DNA from: Streptococcus gallolyticus
GTDB lineage: Bacteria > Bacillota > Bacilli > Lactobacillales > Streptococcaceae
Direction: 5' to 3'
DNA length: 42,584 nt
Assembly (NCBI GenBank): GCA_019794795.1
Contig: JAIMFC010000013.1
Span: 1-42,584, forward strand
The notes below the pieces were generated by a model, which made no database searches, was not told the origin of the DNA, and worked only from the letters and a program-made list of their open reading frames with translations. Of this stretch, positions 16,984-25,248 are shown one piece after another. The number at the start of each line of letters is the position of its first letter. The first letter of the stretch is position 1. The position numbers and the translations under genes are program-made.

Positions 16984-17132
16984 CAGTGGTTGGGAGAAAG
17001 CCTTGCTATTTTAATAGCATAGTCTTTCCCCCGCACAGTTGACGAGGTGCTTCAGCACCCGACAACCACTGCTGATTGGCATCTTTGTTCGCTTTTCAAG
17101 CTTCAAGGATAGCCTAATCAACTGTGCGGGGG
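16984..17132. repeat. Structured intergenic element with interlocking inverted repeats
   Basis: This is part of a 461-bp gap with no gene. CAGTGGTTG (16984-16992) is complementary to CAACCACTG (17063-17071), and CCCCCGCACAGTTGA (17028-17042) to TCAACTGTGCGGGGG (17118-17132). The arms alternate A-B-A'-B', so they form a pseudoknot or two exclusive folds. Inside are two local hairpins: TGCTAT/ATAGCA (17004-17019) and GGTGC/GCACC (17046-17059). It is GC-rich against its surroundings. It may be a dispersed streptococcal repeat, a small RNA, or a control element between exporter and regulator. I cannot test copy number here. Confidence 0.6.
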
Positions 17133-17245
17133 TGGGAGAGAAAAGATCCAGTGGACGTTTTCTGCCTGAGCTTAAAAATAAGGGAGCGAAGGGAACTCTT
17201 TGTTGATTGCTATGAGTTCTTTCCCACTCCCTCTAAAAATTATGC

Positions 17246-17257
17246 TAAAATAAAAGC
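17246..17257 (+). promoter_or_regulatory. Extended -10 promoter giving a leaderless response-regulator mRNA
   Basis: TGC-TAAAAT (hexamer 17246-17251) is followed by six bases (AAAAGC) and the ATG at 17258. Transcription would start at or next to the ATG, and no Shine-Dalgarno is present. Confidence 0.65.
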
Positions 17258-17929
17258 ATGATAAAAATACTAGTAGTGGAAGATAATGCCTTGCAACAAA
17301 GCCTCATCGCGACCAAATTACAACAAGACGGTTATGGGGTATTGGTGGCGGAAAATGGGGCTGTGGCGCTCGATATTTTAGAAAAAACAGAAGTACAGCT
17401 CATCGTAACAGACATTATGATGCCTGTCCTAGATGGTTATGACTTGATTCAATCCTTGCGCCAGGCAAGTTATCAAGTCCCTATCATTGTTATAACAGCG
17501 CGTTCGCAATTTGATGATATGGAAAAAGGCTTTGAACTGGGAGCAGATGACTACATGATGAAGCCGATTCAGCTGCAAGAGTTGAGCCTGCGGATTAAGG
17601 CACTCTTACGCCGATCCAATATTTTTGCCAGTCACCAGCTGAAAGTGGGGGACTGTCTACTAGATGAAGACCAACTGAGTTTGACCAAGGGATCTGTCCT
17701 TTTGACCTTGCCTCAGAAAGAATTTCGTGTTCTCTTTCATCTTCTTAGCTATCCCAATAAGATTTTCACTCGTTTGGAATTGCTAGATACCATTTGGGGA
17801 ATAGAAGATGAGTTGGATGAACGCTTGGTGGATGCCTGTATCAATAAACTGCGCCGTAAGGTAGAACATCTTCCAGATTTTACGATTGAAACGGTGAGAG
17901 GAGTTGGTTATCGTGCCCATGAAAACTAA
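17258..17929 (+). CDS. OmpR-family response regulator, HssR-like
   Basis: This 223-residue regulator has a complete receiver domain: acidic pair in VVEDN, phospho-acceptor Asp in VTDIMMP, Lys in DDYMMKP. The winged-helix domain has LPQKEFRVLFHLLSYPNKIFTR, LDTIWG and the end TIETVRGVGYR. The DNA-binding part resembles S. aureus HssR (LPNKEF, IFTR, IWG, DERTVD). It lies 0.5 kb after the HrtBA-like genes, whose promoter has HssR-style direct repeats. It appears to be expressed from its own leaderless transcript. Its 3' end overlaps the kinase gene by 11 bp. Confidence 0.8.
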   Translation: MIKILVVEDNALQQSLIATKLQQDGYGVLVAENGAVALDILEKTEVQLIVTDIMMPVLDGYDLIQSLRQASYQVPIIVITARSQFDDMEKGFELGADDYMMKPIQLQELSLRIKALLRRSNIFASHQLKVGDCLLDEDQLSLTKGSVLLTLPQKEFRVLFHLLSYPNKIFTRLELLDTIWGIEDELDERLVDACINKLRRKVEHLPDFTIETVRGVGYRAHEN

Positions 17930-18980
17930 ACGGTTTCGTCTCCCTTTACGTCAGTACTTTACCTTTATGTTTGCGGCAACTTTGACGGCTTGTGTATTCT
18001 TAGCTATGTTGCTGGTTACTCTTGGTTTTGTCTTGATATATCGAGGAGAAATGACCAGTCTCCTCTTGCATTTGGCAACATTTTTCGTCTGTGTGCTGAC
18101 GATTCTTTTTGGTGCTATCAGCATGTGGTATGGTGCTCGGCACTTGACCAAGCCTATTGAAGAGGTGAATAGGGTGGTAGCCAATGTTAGTCGAGGGGAA
18201 TTTGTTGGTCGTGTCGAACGCAATGAGCAGCTCCGTAAGGGATATGCTTACTATAATGAGTTGGATGAGCTATCTGAAAGTATCAACGATATGATTCGTT
18301 CGCTTGCACAGATGGATTACATGCGTAAAGATTTTATGACCAATGTATCCCATGAATTGAAAACACCGATTGCAGCCATTGCCAATATCAGTGAACTATT
18401 GCAAAATCCTCAGCTAGATGAGGCTAGTCGCTTGGAATTTACTCGGTTAATACAAGTGGAAAGTCAGCGCCTTAGTCGCTTGTGTGATACAATCTTGCAG
18501 ATGTCGCGGGTGGACAATCTAGATCATTTAGGTCCGGTAACACGGGTGCGAGTAGATGAGCAGATTCGGCAGGCCATGATTGCCCTCTCAGAAAAATGGC
18601 AGGAAAAAGAAATCTCATTTCGTTTGGATAGCTCTGCAGTTTTCTTAGACAGCAATCCGGACCTTCTGATGCAAGTTTGGGTTAATCTCTTGGACAATGC
18701 AATCAAGTATTCTGGGCAGGAAGTAGACATTGCTGTTTCAGTTCAAGAAAGTGAGCAGGGCTTGATAGTGGTGATGGAAGACAAGGGATGTGGAATTTCT
18801 GAGGAACTATTGCCAAGGATTTTTGAAAAATTTTATCAAACAGACCAGTCCCATCATCAGGAAGGAAATGGTCTTGGCTTGGCTATTGTCGATCGCATCA
18901 TTAGACTTTGTGGCGGTCAAATTACTGTAACCAGTCAACTGGGAACAGGAAGTCGGTTTGAGGTTTACCTACCTCGATAA
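17919..18980 (+). CDS. Sensor histidine kinase with almost no extracellular domain
   Basis: This 353-residue kinase has two membrane helices (about residues 13-42 and 50-72) joined by only 8-10 residues (YRGEMTSLLL). A HAMP segment follows (ARHLTKPIEEVNRVVANVSRG), then the H-box VSHELKTPIAAIANISELLQ, N-box WVNLLDNAIKYSG, G1 EDKGCGISEELLPRIFEKFYQ and G2 GNGLGLAIV. S. aureus HssS has a larger extracellular part, so the sensing mode here may differ: a membrane-embedded signal is plausible. The start at 17919 is uncertain; GTG 17913 sits better behind GAGAGGAG (17895-17902). Confidence 0.82.
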   Translation: MKTKRFRLPLRQYFTFMFAATLTACVFLAMLLVTLGFVLIYRGEMTSLLLHLATFFVCVLTILFGAISMWYGARHLTKPIEEVNRVVANVSRGEFVGRVERNEQLRKGYAYYNELDELSESINDMIRSLAQMDYMRKDFMTNVSHELKTPIAAIANISELLQNPQLDEASRLEFTRLIQVESQRLSRLCDTILQMSRVDNLDHLGPVTRVRVDEQIRQAMIALSEKWQEKEISFRLDSSAVFLDSNPDLLMQVWVNLLDNAIKYSGQEVDIAVSVQESEQGLIVVMEDKGCGISEELLPRIFEKFYQTDQSHHQEGNGLGLAIVDRIIRLCGGQITVTSQLGTGSRFEVYLPR

Positions 18981-18994
18981 AAATTTTATTGCAA

Positions 18995-19058
18995 AAAAAT
19001 AGAGTGAAACAAAATCGAATGTCTGTGAAATGACCGATTCTTGCCTCACTCTATTTTT
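18995..19058. terminator. Bidirectional terminator
   Basis: A 13-bp perfect stem, AAAAATAGAGTGA with TCACTCTATTTTT, encloses about 38 nt with a smaller ATCG/CGAT hairpin. It lies between the kinase gene and the converging rhodanese gene and suits both strands. Confidence 0.85.
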
Positions 19059-19062
19059 GATT

Positions 19063-19362
19063 TTATTTTTCTAATGCACCAGTCCAAGCGCTGGTTCCGC
19101 CGTCAACATTGGTCACATCTAAGCCTTGAGCTTCCAAAAATTGGCAAGCACGCGCCGAACGCCCACCCATCTGGCAGACGATATGATAAGCTTTGTCTTT
19201 CTCAAGCTCGGAAAAGCTATCGCCTAGTTGGCTAAGAGGCACATTGACTGCCCCTGGAATATGGCCAAAGGCATACTCATCCGCTTCACGAACATCGATT
19301 AAGCGAATGTCTTCCGTCATCAACAAGTCTTTTAATTGATGAACTGTAATGTTTTTAGTCAT
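19063..19362 (-). CDS. Single-domain rhodanese-like sulfurtransferase
   Basis: This 99-residue protein is one rhodanese domain. It has IRLIDVREADEYAFGHIPGAVNVPL and an active-site loop CQMGGRSARA whose Cys would carry a persulfide. The start at 19362 is chosen because it gives MTKNITVHQL and lies behind GGAG in the previous gene's end; longer forms lack support. It overlaps the CoA-disulfide reductase gene by 8 bp. It is the last gene of a divergent, probably CstR-controlled sulfur operon, likely shuttling sulfane sulfur in the cytosol. Confidence 0.88.
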   Translation of the reverse strand: MTKNITVHQLKDLLMTEDIRLIDVREADEYAFGHIPGAVNVPLSQLGDSFSELEKDKAYHIVCQMGGRSARACQFLEAQGLDVTNVDGGTSAWTGALEK

Positions 19363-21010
19363 GAATAATCTCCTCTGGCTTAACAGTGTTAAATAATTGA
19401 TAAGCACCATCTAAGTTTTGAACCTTAAAACCGGCCTGTTTGAGCAAGCGTTCTGCTAGGTATGAGCGCAAGCCACTATGGCAGCTCACGATATAATCTT
19501 GAGCTGGATCTAGCTCAGACAGGCGGTCACGCAACTGGTCGAGTGGAATTGCAAGATAGTCTTTGAAATGCCCTCGAGCAATTTCACTAGGATTACGAAC
19601 ATCAAGCAGAATCTTGCCTTTAGCCAACTCTTCTTCAAGTTGATACCATTGGATAGAGTCGCTCAAACCCTCTGCCAGGTTCATAGCTGCGTAGCCGGCC
19701 ATATTGACAGGGTCTTTGGCAGAGCCAAATGGTGGTGCATAGGTAAATTCAAGTTCTGGCAAGTCAAAAATAGTCAACCCAGCCTTAATAGCAGTCGCTA
19801 AAATATCAATGCGTTTGTCAACGCCCTTTTGACCAATGGCTTGTGCACCGTAGATAGCGCCTGATTTCTTGTTAAAAATCAGTTTCAAAACAATATTTGT
19901 TGCTTCAGGATAGTAACCAGCGTGGTCATTTCCACTCGTATGAACAACAGCGACATCTTCAAAAGCTTGACGCGCTGCACGCTCACTCAAGCCAGTTGAG
20001 GCAGCAGACAAGCTAAAGGTACGAACAATAGCTGTTCCAATGCTTCCCTTGTTATGACGACCTAAGCCAGCAATAACATCCGCTACCTGACGACCTTGAC
20101 GATTGGCGGGACTCGCTAAGGAAATTAAGGCATCTTGACCAGTGATTTCTTGTTTAACCACAATAGCATCACCAACAGCATAGATATCTTTTTGGCTAGT
20201 TTCATAGTTGTCATCAACTAGAATACCACCACGCAAACCAAGTTCAATGCCAGCTTTTTCAGCTAAGTCAGATGCTGGCACGACACCGACCGACATAATG
20301 GTTACGTCCGAAATCAATTCTTGATCATCTTCCAATGCAATCACTCGGCCACTATCTTTGAAAGACTTAGCAGATTGACCTGTGATGACACGAACCCCGT
20401 TTTTGACCAATTCGGACTGCATAAAGGCTGCCATTTCCTGGTCGAGTGGCGGCAAGACATGCGATGCTTTTTCCACAATAGTTACTTCTAACCCTTTATG
20501 TGCCAAGCTTTCAGCCATTTCAAGTCCGATAAAACCCGCCCCGATGACAGTAGCTTTTTTAGCAGAAATGGTTTCTAAATGCCCCATAATCTTATCTAAA
20601 TCTGGAATATTGCGAAGACTAAAGACATTGTCAGCTTCCTTCAAGCCCTCCATTTGCGGAATAAATGGCTTAGCGCCTGGCGACAGAATTAATTTGTCGT
20701 AACTTTCTTGGTAAGTTTTTTCAGCTGAACGAACGGTTACTTCTTTTTTGTTAACATCAATACTGATAACTTCTTGCTCTGGGCGAACATCAAGATTGAA
20801 ACGCGCTCGCAATTGTTCTGGTGATTGCACAATCAAGCTGGAACGCTCTGCAATTTCTCCAGAAACATGGAAGGGCAAGCCGCAATTGGCAAAAGACACA
20901 TAAGGCCCCTTATCCAAAACAATGATTTCAGCATCTTCCATCAAACGACGTAGGCGAGTTGCTGCTGACATACCCCCTGCTACACCACCGACAATTACAA
21001 TTTTCGTCAT
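19355..21010 (-). CDS. CoA-disulfide reductase with fused C-terminal rhodanese domain
   Basis: This 551-residue flavoprotein is of the CoADR-Rhd type. The N-terminus KIVIVGGVAGGMSAATRLRR binds FAD, and SFANCGLP carries Cys43, the single active-site Cys of CoA-disulfide reductases. A second dinucleotide motif (ATVIGAGFIGLEMAESLA) binds NAD(P)H. The C-terminal domain (about 460-545) is a rhodanese with loop CHSGLRS. Such fusions reduce CoA disulfide or persulfide and pass sulfur on. GGAGG lies before the ATG at 21010. It overlaps both neighbours, so all three genes form one operon. Confidence 0.92.
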   Translation of the reverse strand: MTKIVIVGGVAGGMSAATRLRRLMEDAEIIVLDKGPYVSFANCGLPFHVSGEIAERSSLIVQSPEQLRARFNLDVRPEQEVISIDVNKKEVTVRSAEKTYQESYDKLILSPGAKPFIPQMEGLKEADNVFSLRNIPDLDKIMGHLETISAKKATVIGAGFIGLEMAESLAHKGLEVTIVEKASHVLPPLDQEMAAFMQSELVKNGVRVITGQSAKSFKDSGRVIALEDDQELISDVTIMSVGVVPASDLAEKAGIELGLRGGILVDDNYETSQKDIYAVGDAIVVKQEITGQDALISLASPANRQGRQVADVIAGLGRHNKGSIGTAIVRTFSLSAASTGLSERAARQAFEDVAVVHTSGNDHAGYYPEATNIVLKLIFNKKSGAIYGAQAIGQKGVDKRIDILATAIKAGLTIFDLPELEFTYAPPFGSAKDPVNMAGYAAMNLAEGLSDSIQWYQLEEELAKGKILLDVRNPSEIARGHFKDYLAIPLDQLRDRLSELDPAQDYIVSCHSGLRSYLAERLLKQAGFKVQNLDGAYQLFNTVKPEEIIHD

Positions 21011-21346
21011 TTCTTTCCTCCTATGTTTTTTCCTATCCAAGCAAGCATGCCTCCTTTGACATGGATTGCTTGGTAGCCTTTTTTACTTAAAATTCTTGCA
21101 GCTTTCTTACTACAAATACCAGATTGACAGATGAGATAGACTGGTTTTGTAGTATCCACTCTATAGCTATCAATAGTTGATAGAGGAATATTTCTAGCAT
21201 CTTTTATATGCCCCCTGTAGGTATTCGGTTTCTGTCCGTACATCGACCAATACAAGGTTCTTTTTCTCAAGCAAGGTAGCTAGTTGGCATGTGGAAATAT
21301 TCGTATAACTTGATTGAAAGAGCTTGTTAAAGATTGATTTTATCAT
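21007..21346 (-). pseudogene. Rhodanese-domain gene broken by one extra G
   Basis: Read from the ATG at 21346, the frame gives MIKSIFNKLFQSS and LVLVDVRTETEYLQG, the first half of a rhodanese. In the GGGGG run near 21213-21217 the frame is lost. Continuing one base over gives GHIKDARNIPLSTIDSYR, then CQSGICSKKAARIL with the active-site Cys loop, ending KNIGGKK. Removing one G restores a 112-residue protein. A homopolymer slip or sequencing error are both possible. The stop overlaps the CoADR start (ATGA). Lack of an obvious ribosome binding site at 21346 leaves the start less sure. Confidence 0.75.
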
Positions 21347-21368
21347 ATAATCTACTTTTTTATCTTAA

Positions 21369-21420
21369 ATACCCCCGTGGGTATAATTGAATAATAGCAT
21401 AGTTTTCTTCCACTGGTCAA
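21369..21420 (-). promoter_or_regulatory. Promoter of the rhodanese operon with a CsoR/CstR-type operator
   Basis: On the minus strand, TTGACC (21415-21420), an 18-bp spacer and extended -10 TGC-TATTAT (21391-21396). The palindrome ATACCCCCGTGGGTAT (21369-21384) lies just downstream of the -10, over the start point. G/C tracts flanked by AT/TA are the typical CsoR/CstR operator. Binding there would block transcription. Confidence 0.78.
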
Positions 21421-21444
21421 GCAAAAACATTACATCCTTAAAAA

Positions 21445-21472
21445 TTGACAAGATACCCTAAGGTGGTATAAT
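21445..21472 (+). promoter_or_regulatory. Promoter of the CstR-like repressor with operator in the spacer
   Basis: Consensus TTGACA (21445-21450) and TATAAT (21467-21472) with a 16-bp spacer. ATACCCTAAGGTGGTAT (21453-21469), an ATACC/GGTAT palindrome, fills the spacer and enters the -10. This is a classic autorepression layout and matches the operator of the divergent promoter. Confidence 0.82.
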
Positions 21473-21488
21473 AAAACAAGGAGGTTTT

Positions 21489-21749
21489 ATGACTCAAGAT
21501 AAAAAAAATATTCTTAATCGGCTCAAACGTGCGGAAGGACAACTGCGTGGGATTCAAAAGATGATTGAAGAAGAGCAAGAGTGCATTGATATTGTAACGC
21601 AATTGACAGCTGTACGTTCAAGTATTAATCGTACATTGGGGCTGGTTATTGGCAATAAGATTACCCAAGTCATCGAAAATCCAGTTGATGACAAGGAAGA
21701 ACAAGAACAGAAAATTCAGCAAGCGCTTGACTTGATTGTAAAAAAATAA
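21489..21749 (+). CDS. CsoR/RcnR-family repressor, CstR-like, with one cysteine
   Basis: This 86-residue all-helical protein has the family core LNRLKRAEGQLRGIQKMIEEE and CIDIVTQLTAVRSS. CsoR proteins bind Cu(I) through Cys-His-Cys, and CstR proteins react with persulfides through two Cys. Here only Cys32 is present: the second-site region reads GLVIGNKITQVIENP, without His or Cys. It is divergent from a persulfide-handling operon and both promoters carry matching palindromes, so a CstR-like role is likely. How a one-Cys protein would sense is an open point. GGAGG precedes the ATG. Confidence 0.85.
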   Translation: MTQDKKNILNRLKRAEGQLRGIQKMIEEEQECIDIVTQLTAVRSSINRTLGLVIGNKITQVIENPVDDKEEQEQKIQQALDLIVKK

Positions 21750-21750
21750 G

Positions 21751-21783
21751 ACAGACCCCATTGGCTTTTGGAGTCTGTTTTTC
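21751..21783 (+). terminator. Rho-independent terminator after the CstR-like gene
   Basis: ACAGAC pairs with GTCTGT, with CC/GG inside, followed by a T run. It separates the repressor gene from ftsK. Confidence 0.75.
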
Positions 21784-21843
21784 ATGTCTGAAAAAATAGG
21801 AGAAATATGGTAAAATAAAAAGATATGGGATAGTGAGGAATTT

Positions 21844-24252
21844 ATGAAGAAAAATACAAAAAAAGGAAAAACAACACGCCGTCCGACCAAGGCAGAACAG
21901 GCCCAACGTCAGAACTTACACTCTATACTGTTACGGATCGCTGGCTTGATTTTATTGGGATTTGCTGCTGTAAAGATGGGAGTTTTTGGAGTTACAGCCT
22001 ATAATTTGTTGAGAGCCTTAGCAGGTAGTGCAGCCTATTTACTTTTAGCAGGCATAGTGGTCTATTTGATTTTTGGCCAACATCTCCATCGCCAAGAAGG
22101 GATTGTCTCTGGTTTTCTCCTCTTCTTAGCAGGTATTTTGTTGGAATTTCAAGCCTACTTAGATGTTACCTATAAAGGAACGAATTTATTTGGCCATACT
22201 CTTACATTATTGTTAGAAGATGGGACAAAGTTCCAAGTGAGCCATTACTTGGGTGGTGGACTGGTCGGAGGGCTCATATATATGCCTGTTTCCTTCCTAT
22301 TTGCGACCATCGGTAGTTTCTTTATCGGTCTCTTGTTGATAGCCTTTGGTCTCTTTTTCATGAGTCCGTGGTCTGTCTATGATCTAGCAGATATGTTTGC
22401 TTTGGCTATGGAAAAACACCAAGAAAAGAGCGCTCTTCGGGCAGAAAAACGTGAGGAAAAGCGCTTGCTTAAGGCTGCTGAGAAAGAAAGACGGTTGGCA
22501 GAAGAAGCACTTCGTCGCGAAGAGGAAGCCTTGGCGGAGGTTGAACGCTTGGCTTTGCAGGAAGAAACACCAGTTTTTGATCCGTACCAAGTTGATCTGG
22601 AAACGGGTGAGATTTTGGAAGATATGCCACACGAACCAATTATTCGTGACTACCAAGAGATGCATGTAGCGGCTTTTCCGGTTGAGGAGATTGATGTAGA
22701 TACGGATGAAGAATTTCCAGTTCTCTTGGCAGAAGAGGAACCTCTTGGTCTTGAGATAGACGAGGAGGAGAGTGATGAGGAAATCATTTTCTCAAAACCT
22801 GCTCCAAGCCTTAAGGAGCGTTTAGCGTATCAATTACCGTCTATTGATTTATTTGCTCCAGCTAAGGCAAGTAGTCAAGTGAATGAGAAAAAATTGGTTC
22901 GTCACAATATCAAAGTATTGGAAGACACTTTTGCCAGTTTTGGAATAAAAGTTGTCGTAGAACGTGCTGAAATTGGTCCCTCTGTGACTCGTTATGAAGT
23001 AAAACCAGCCGTTGGTGTTCGTGTCAATCGTATTTCTAATTTAGCAGATGATTTGGCTCTGGCTTTGGCAGCTAAGGACGTCCGTATAGAGGCGCCTATT
23101 CCTGGAAAATCTCTGGTAGGAATTGAAGTCCCCAATTCAGAAGTGGCGTCCGTTTCCTTCCGTGAGCTGTGGGAACAAGCCCAGACCAATCCGCGTAAAC
23201 TCCTTGAGGTTCCTCTTGGAAAAGCTGTTAATGGATCAGCTAAAAGTTTTGATTTGACCAAAATGCCTCACCTCTTGGTGGCAGGCTCAACTGGCTCAGG
23301 GAAATCTGTTGCGGTTAATGGTATCATTTCGAGTATTCTCATGAAAGCTCGTCCTGACGAAGTCAAATTTATGATGATTGACCCTAAAATGGTGGAATTG
23401 TCTGTCTACAATGACATTCCTCACCTGCTCATTCCCGTAGTGACCAACCCACGTAAGGCCAGCCGTGCCTTGCAGAAGGTGGTAGATGAGATGGAAAATC
23501 GCTACGAGCTCTTTAGTAAAGTCGGCGTTCGTAATATTGAAGGTTACAACGTCAAGGTGGAAGAATTTAATGCCCAGTCGCAGGAAAAACAAATTCCACT
23601 TCCTCTTATCGTGGTCATCGTAGACGAGTTGGCTGACCTCATGATGGTGGCCAGCAAAGAAGTTGAAGATGCCATTATTCGTTTAGGACAAAAGGCGCGT
23701 GCAGCAGGGATTCACATGATTCTAGCTACTCAGCGTCCGTCGGTTGATGTCATCAGTGGTCTGATTAAGGCCAATGTGCCGTCTCGTGTAGCCTTTGCTG
23801 TTGCTTCTGGGACAGATAGTCGAACCATTTTGGGAGAAAATGGGGCTGAAAAACTCTTAGGGCGTGGTGATATGCTCTTTCACCCCATCGGTGAGTCAGC
23901 TCCCCTTCGTTTACAAGGTTCCTTCATTTCGGATGATGATGTCGAGCGTATTGTGACCTTCATTAAAGATCAGGCTGATGCTGAGTACGATGAAAACTTT
24001 GATCCAGGTGAAGTTTTTGAAAATGATGATCTTTCTGGAAATGGAGCTGGCGCTTCATCAGAAGGAGACCCTCTCTTTGCGGAAGCCAGAGCTTTGGTTA
24101 TCGAAACACAAAAAGCTAGCGCCTCTATGATTCAACGTCGTTTGTCAGTCGGCTTCAACCGAGCAACTCGTCTCATGGAAGAATTAGAAGAAGCAGGTGT
24201 CATCGGACCAGCAGAAGGCACCAAACCAAGAAAAGTATTGGAGACCCAGTAA
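21844..24252 (+). CDS. ftsK: DNA translocase FtsK/SpoIIIE
   Basis: This 802-residue translocase moves chromosome ends through the closing septum. It has an N-terminal membrane domain of about four helices (about residues 30-175), a highly charged Lys/Glu-rich linker (about 185-320), then the motor: Walker A GSTGSGKS (about 480-487), Walker [15 protein letters not shown], and [25 protein letters not shown]. The C-terminal winged-helix gamma domain ([24 protein letters not shown]) reads KOPS-like sites. The length and all motifs are normal. It overlaps the next gene by 1 bp (TAATG). Confidence 0.95.
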   Translation: MKKNTKKGKTTRRPTKAEQAQRQNLHSILLRIAGLILLGFAAVKMGVFGVTAYNLLRALAGSAAYLLLAGIVVYLIFGQHLHRQEGIVSGFLLFLAGILLEFQAYLDVTYKGTNLFGHTLTLLLEDGTKFQVSHYLGGGLVGGLIYMPVSFLFATIGSFFIGLLLIAFGLFFMSPWSVYDLADMFALAMEKHQEKSALRAEKREEKRLLKAAEKERRLAEEALRREEEALAEVERLALQEETPVFDPYQVDLETGEILEDMPHEPIIRDYQEMHVAAFPVEEIDVDTDEEFPVLLAEEEPLGLEIDEEESDEEIIFSKPAPSLKERLAYQLPSIDLFAPAKASSQVNEKKLVRHNIKVLEDTFASFGIKVVVERAEIGPSVTRYEVKPAVGVRVNRISNLADDLALALAAKDVRIEAPIPGKSLVGIEVPNSEVASVSFRELWEQAQTNPRKLLEVPLGKAVNGSAKSFDLTKMPHLLVAGSTGSGKSVAVNGIISSILMKARPDEVKFMMIDPKMVELSVYNDIPHLLIPVVTNPRKASRALQKVVDEMENRYELFSKVGVRNIEGYNVKVEEFNAQSQEKQIPLPLIVVIVDELADLMMVASKEVEDAIIRLGQKARAAGIHMILATQRPSVDVISGLIKANVPSRVAFAVASGTDSRTILGENGAEKLLGRGDMLFHPIGESAPLRLQGSFISDDDVERIVTFIKDQADAEYDENFDPGEVFENDDLSGNGAGASSEGDPLFAEARALVIETQKASASMIQRRLSVGFNRATRLMEELEEAGVIGPAEGTKPRKVLETQ

Positions 24253-24638
24253 TGAATTTGCAAGATATCCACCATATTGCCATTATCGGACGTGACTATA
24301 AAAAAACGCGAGAATTCTATGTTGACAAGCTCGGATTTGAACAACTAGATGAGCATATTCGTCCTGATAAAAATGACATTCTTTTTAATGTCAAAAAAGG
24401 AGATACAGTCCTTGAAATCTTTATCAAGCCAGACGCTCCAATCAGACCTGTCATGCCTAATCCAGAACATACAGGGCTACGTCATTTGGCCTTCAAAGTA
24501 GAAGATGTAGAAGCCTGTTTACAGGAATTTGACCGCTTGGCTATTCCTCATGATCCTTTGCGGACAGATGATTTTGATGGAAAGAAGATGGCATTCTTCT
24601 TTGACCCCGATGGACTTCCCTTGGAAATACATGAATAA
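24252..24638 (+). CDS. VOC family / glyoxalase I-like metalloprotein (YaeR type)
   Basis: This 128-residue protein of the vicinal oxygen chelate superfamily has two beta-alpha-beta-beta-beta modules. Candidate metal ligands are His8 (IHHIAI), Glu in VLEIF, His in GLRHLAFKV and Glu near the end in DGLPLEIHE. The pattern matches the streptococcal YaeR/SMU1112c-like group. Substrate is unknown; glyoxalase activity should not be assumed. Translation is coupled to ftsK by TAATG. Confidence 0.85.
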   Translation: MNLQDIHHIAIIGRDYKKTREFYVDKLGFEQLDEHIRPDKNDILFNVKKGDTVLEIFIKPDAPIRPVMPNPEHTGLRHLAFKVEDVEACLQEFDRLAIPHDPLRTDDFDGKKMAFFFDPDGLPLEIHE

Positions 24639-24653
24639 AAAGGTACACAAAAA

Positions 24654-24684
24654 GGGCCAGAGACAACTGTCTTTGGTCCTTTAA
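24654..24684. terminator. Terminator between convergent genes
   Basis: A continuous 14-bp stem with two G-U pairs (AAAGGGCCA... with ...TGGTCCTTT). The better U-run is on the minus strand, so it mainly serves the DUF3397 gene. The 100 bp between here and 24790 holds no gene I can support. Confidence 0.75.
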
Positions 24685-24789
24685 TGTTTGTAGATAAATT
24701 AGTTTGACGAAGTTTTTTTGCCTGCACAATAACTGTTGTAACCTTCCTTAGTAGCGCAAGCAATTTCGACAAAGGGAGTCAGGTTCTCT

Positions 24790-25149
24790 TTATTTCATAA
24801 AGAAAATAGAAATAACAAGTGCCAAATACATGAGGAAGGTGAGAATAAAACCGGCTCGCCAAAAAAGTTTAAAAAAGCGGCGAGGTTCAAATTCCTGCTT
24901 CTTAAAAACCATGTAAGAGCAGATGCCGAGCGCTAGAATACCAAGAGCCAGACCGAGAAGCGGTAGTTGACTATGGTAGTAAGCCTTGTCTGAAATCAAG
25001 TAAAATTCACAAATAAAAAGTGGAAAAGCAATATCTGCAAAATTAAGCCCTTTTTTTCGTAAACCAAGGAGCTTCACTAGGATAACCGAAATGGTTAAGC
25101 TCAGGATTAAAAAGAGAATTGCGGCAATTTTTAATAAGATCAGATTCAT
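24790..25149 (-). CDS. DUF3397 family membrane protein
   Basis: A 119-residue protein with four predicted membrane helices (about residues 5-26, 36-52, 60-84, 95-117), and a short basic loop KKQEFEPRRFFK. It matches the DUF3397 family of Firmicutes; no function is known. The start at 25149 has no Shine-Dalgarno, but TAGAAT ends 6 nt before the ATG with TTTACT 17 bp further up. The mRNA may therefore be leaderless. It is divergent from rplK. Confidence 0.75.
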   Translation of the reverse strand: MNLILLKIAAILFLILSLTISVILVKLLGLRKKGLNFADIAFPLFICEFYLISDKAYYHSQLPLLGLALGILALGICSYMVFKKQEFEPRRFFKLFWRAGFILTFLMYLALVISIFFMK

Positions 25150-25192
25150 GTCTTTATTCTATAAAAAAAGTCAAAAAAAGTAAACTTTTAAC

Positions 25193-25221
25193 TTGCAATT
25201 AAAACAGTTAATCTGTATAAT
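25193..25221 (+). promoter_or_regulatory. Strong promoter of rplKA
   Basis: TTGCAA (25193-25198), 17-bp spacer and consensus TATAAT (25216-25221). The leader is about 75 nt and contains an L1-binding-like motif before GGAGG. Confidence 0.85.
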
Positions 25222-25248
25222 AGTATGGTATGTGTAAAGCACATATTT

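Noticed and set aside
21294..21304. TACGAATA on the minus strand, identical to the ComX cin-box
   Set aside because: It lies inside the broken rhodanese frame without a suitable downstream gene start, and an 8-mer in 42 kb can occur by chance.
24690..24789. Minus-strand peptide ending YNSYCAGKKTSSN, just downstream of the DUF3397 gene
   Set aside because: About 30 codons read like protein, but there is no start codon or ribosome binding site and I do not recognise a family. Possibly a remnant.
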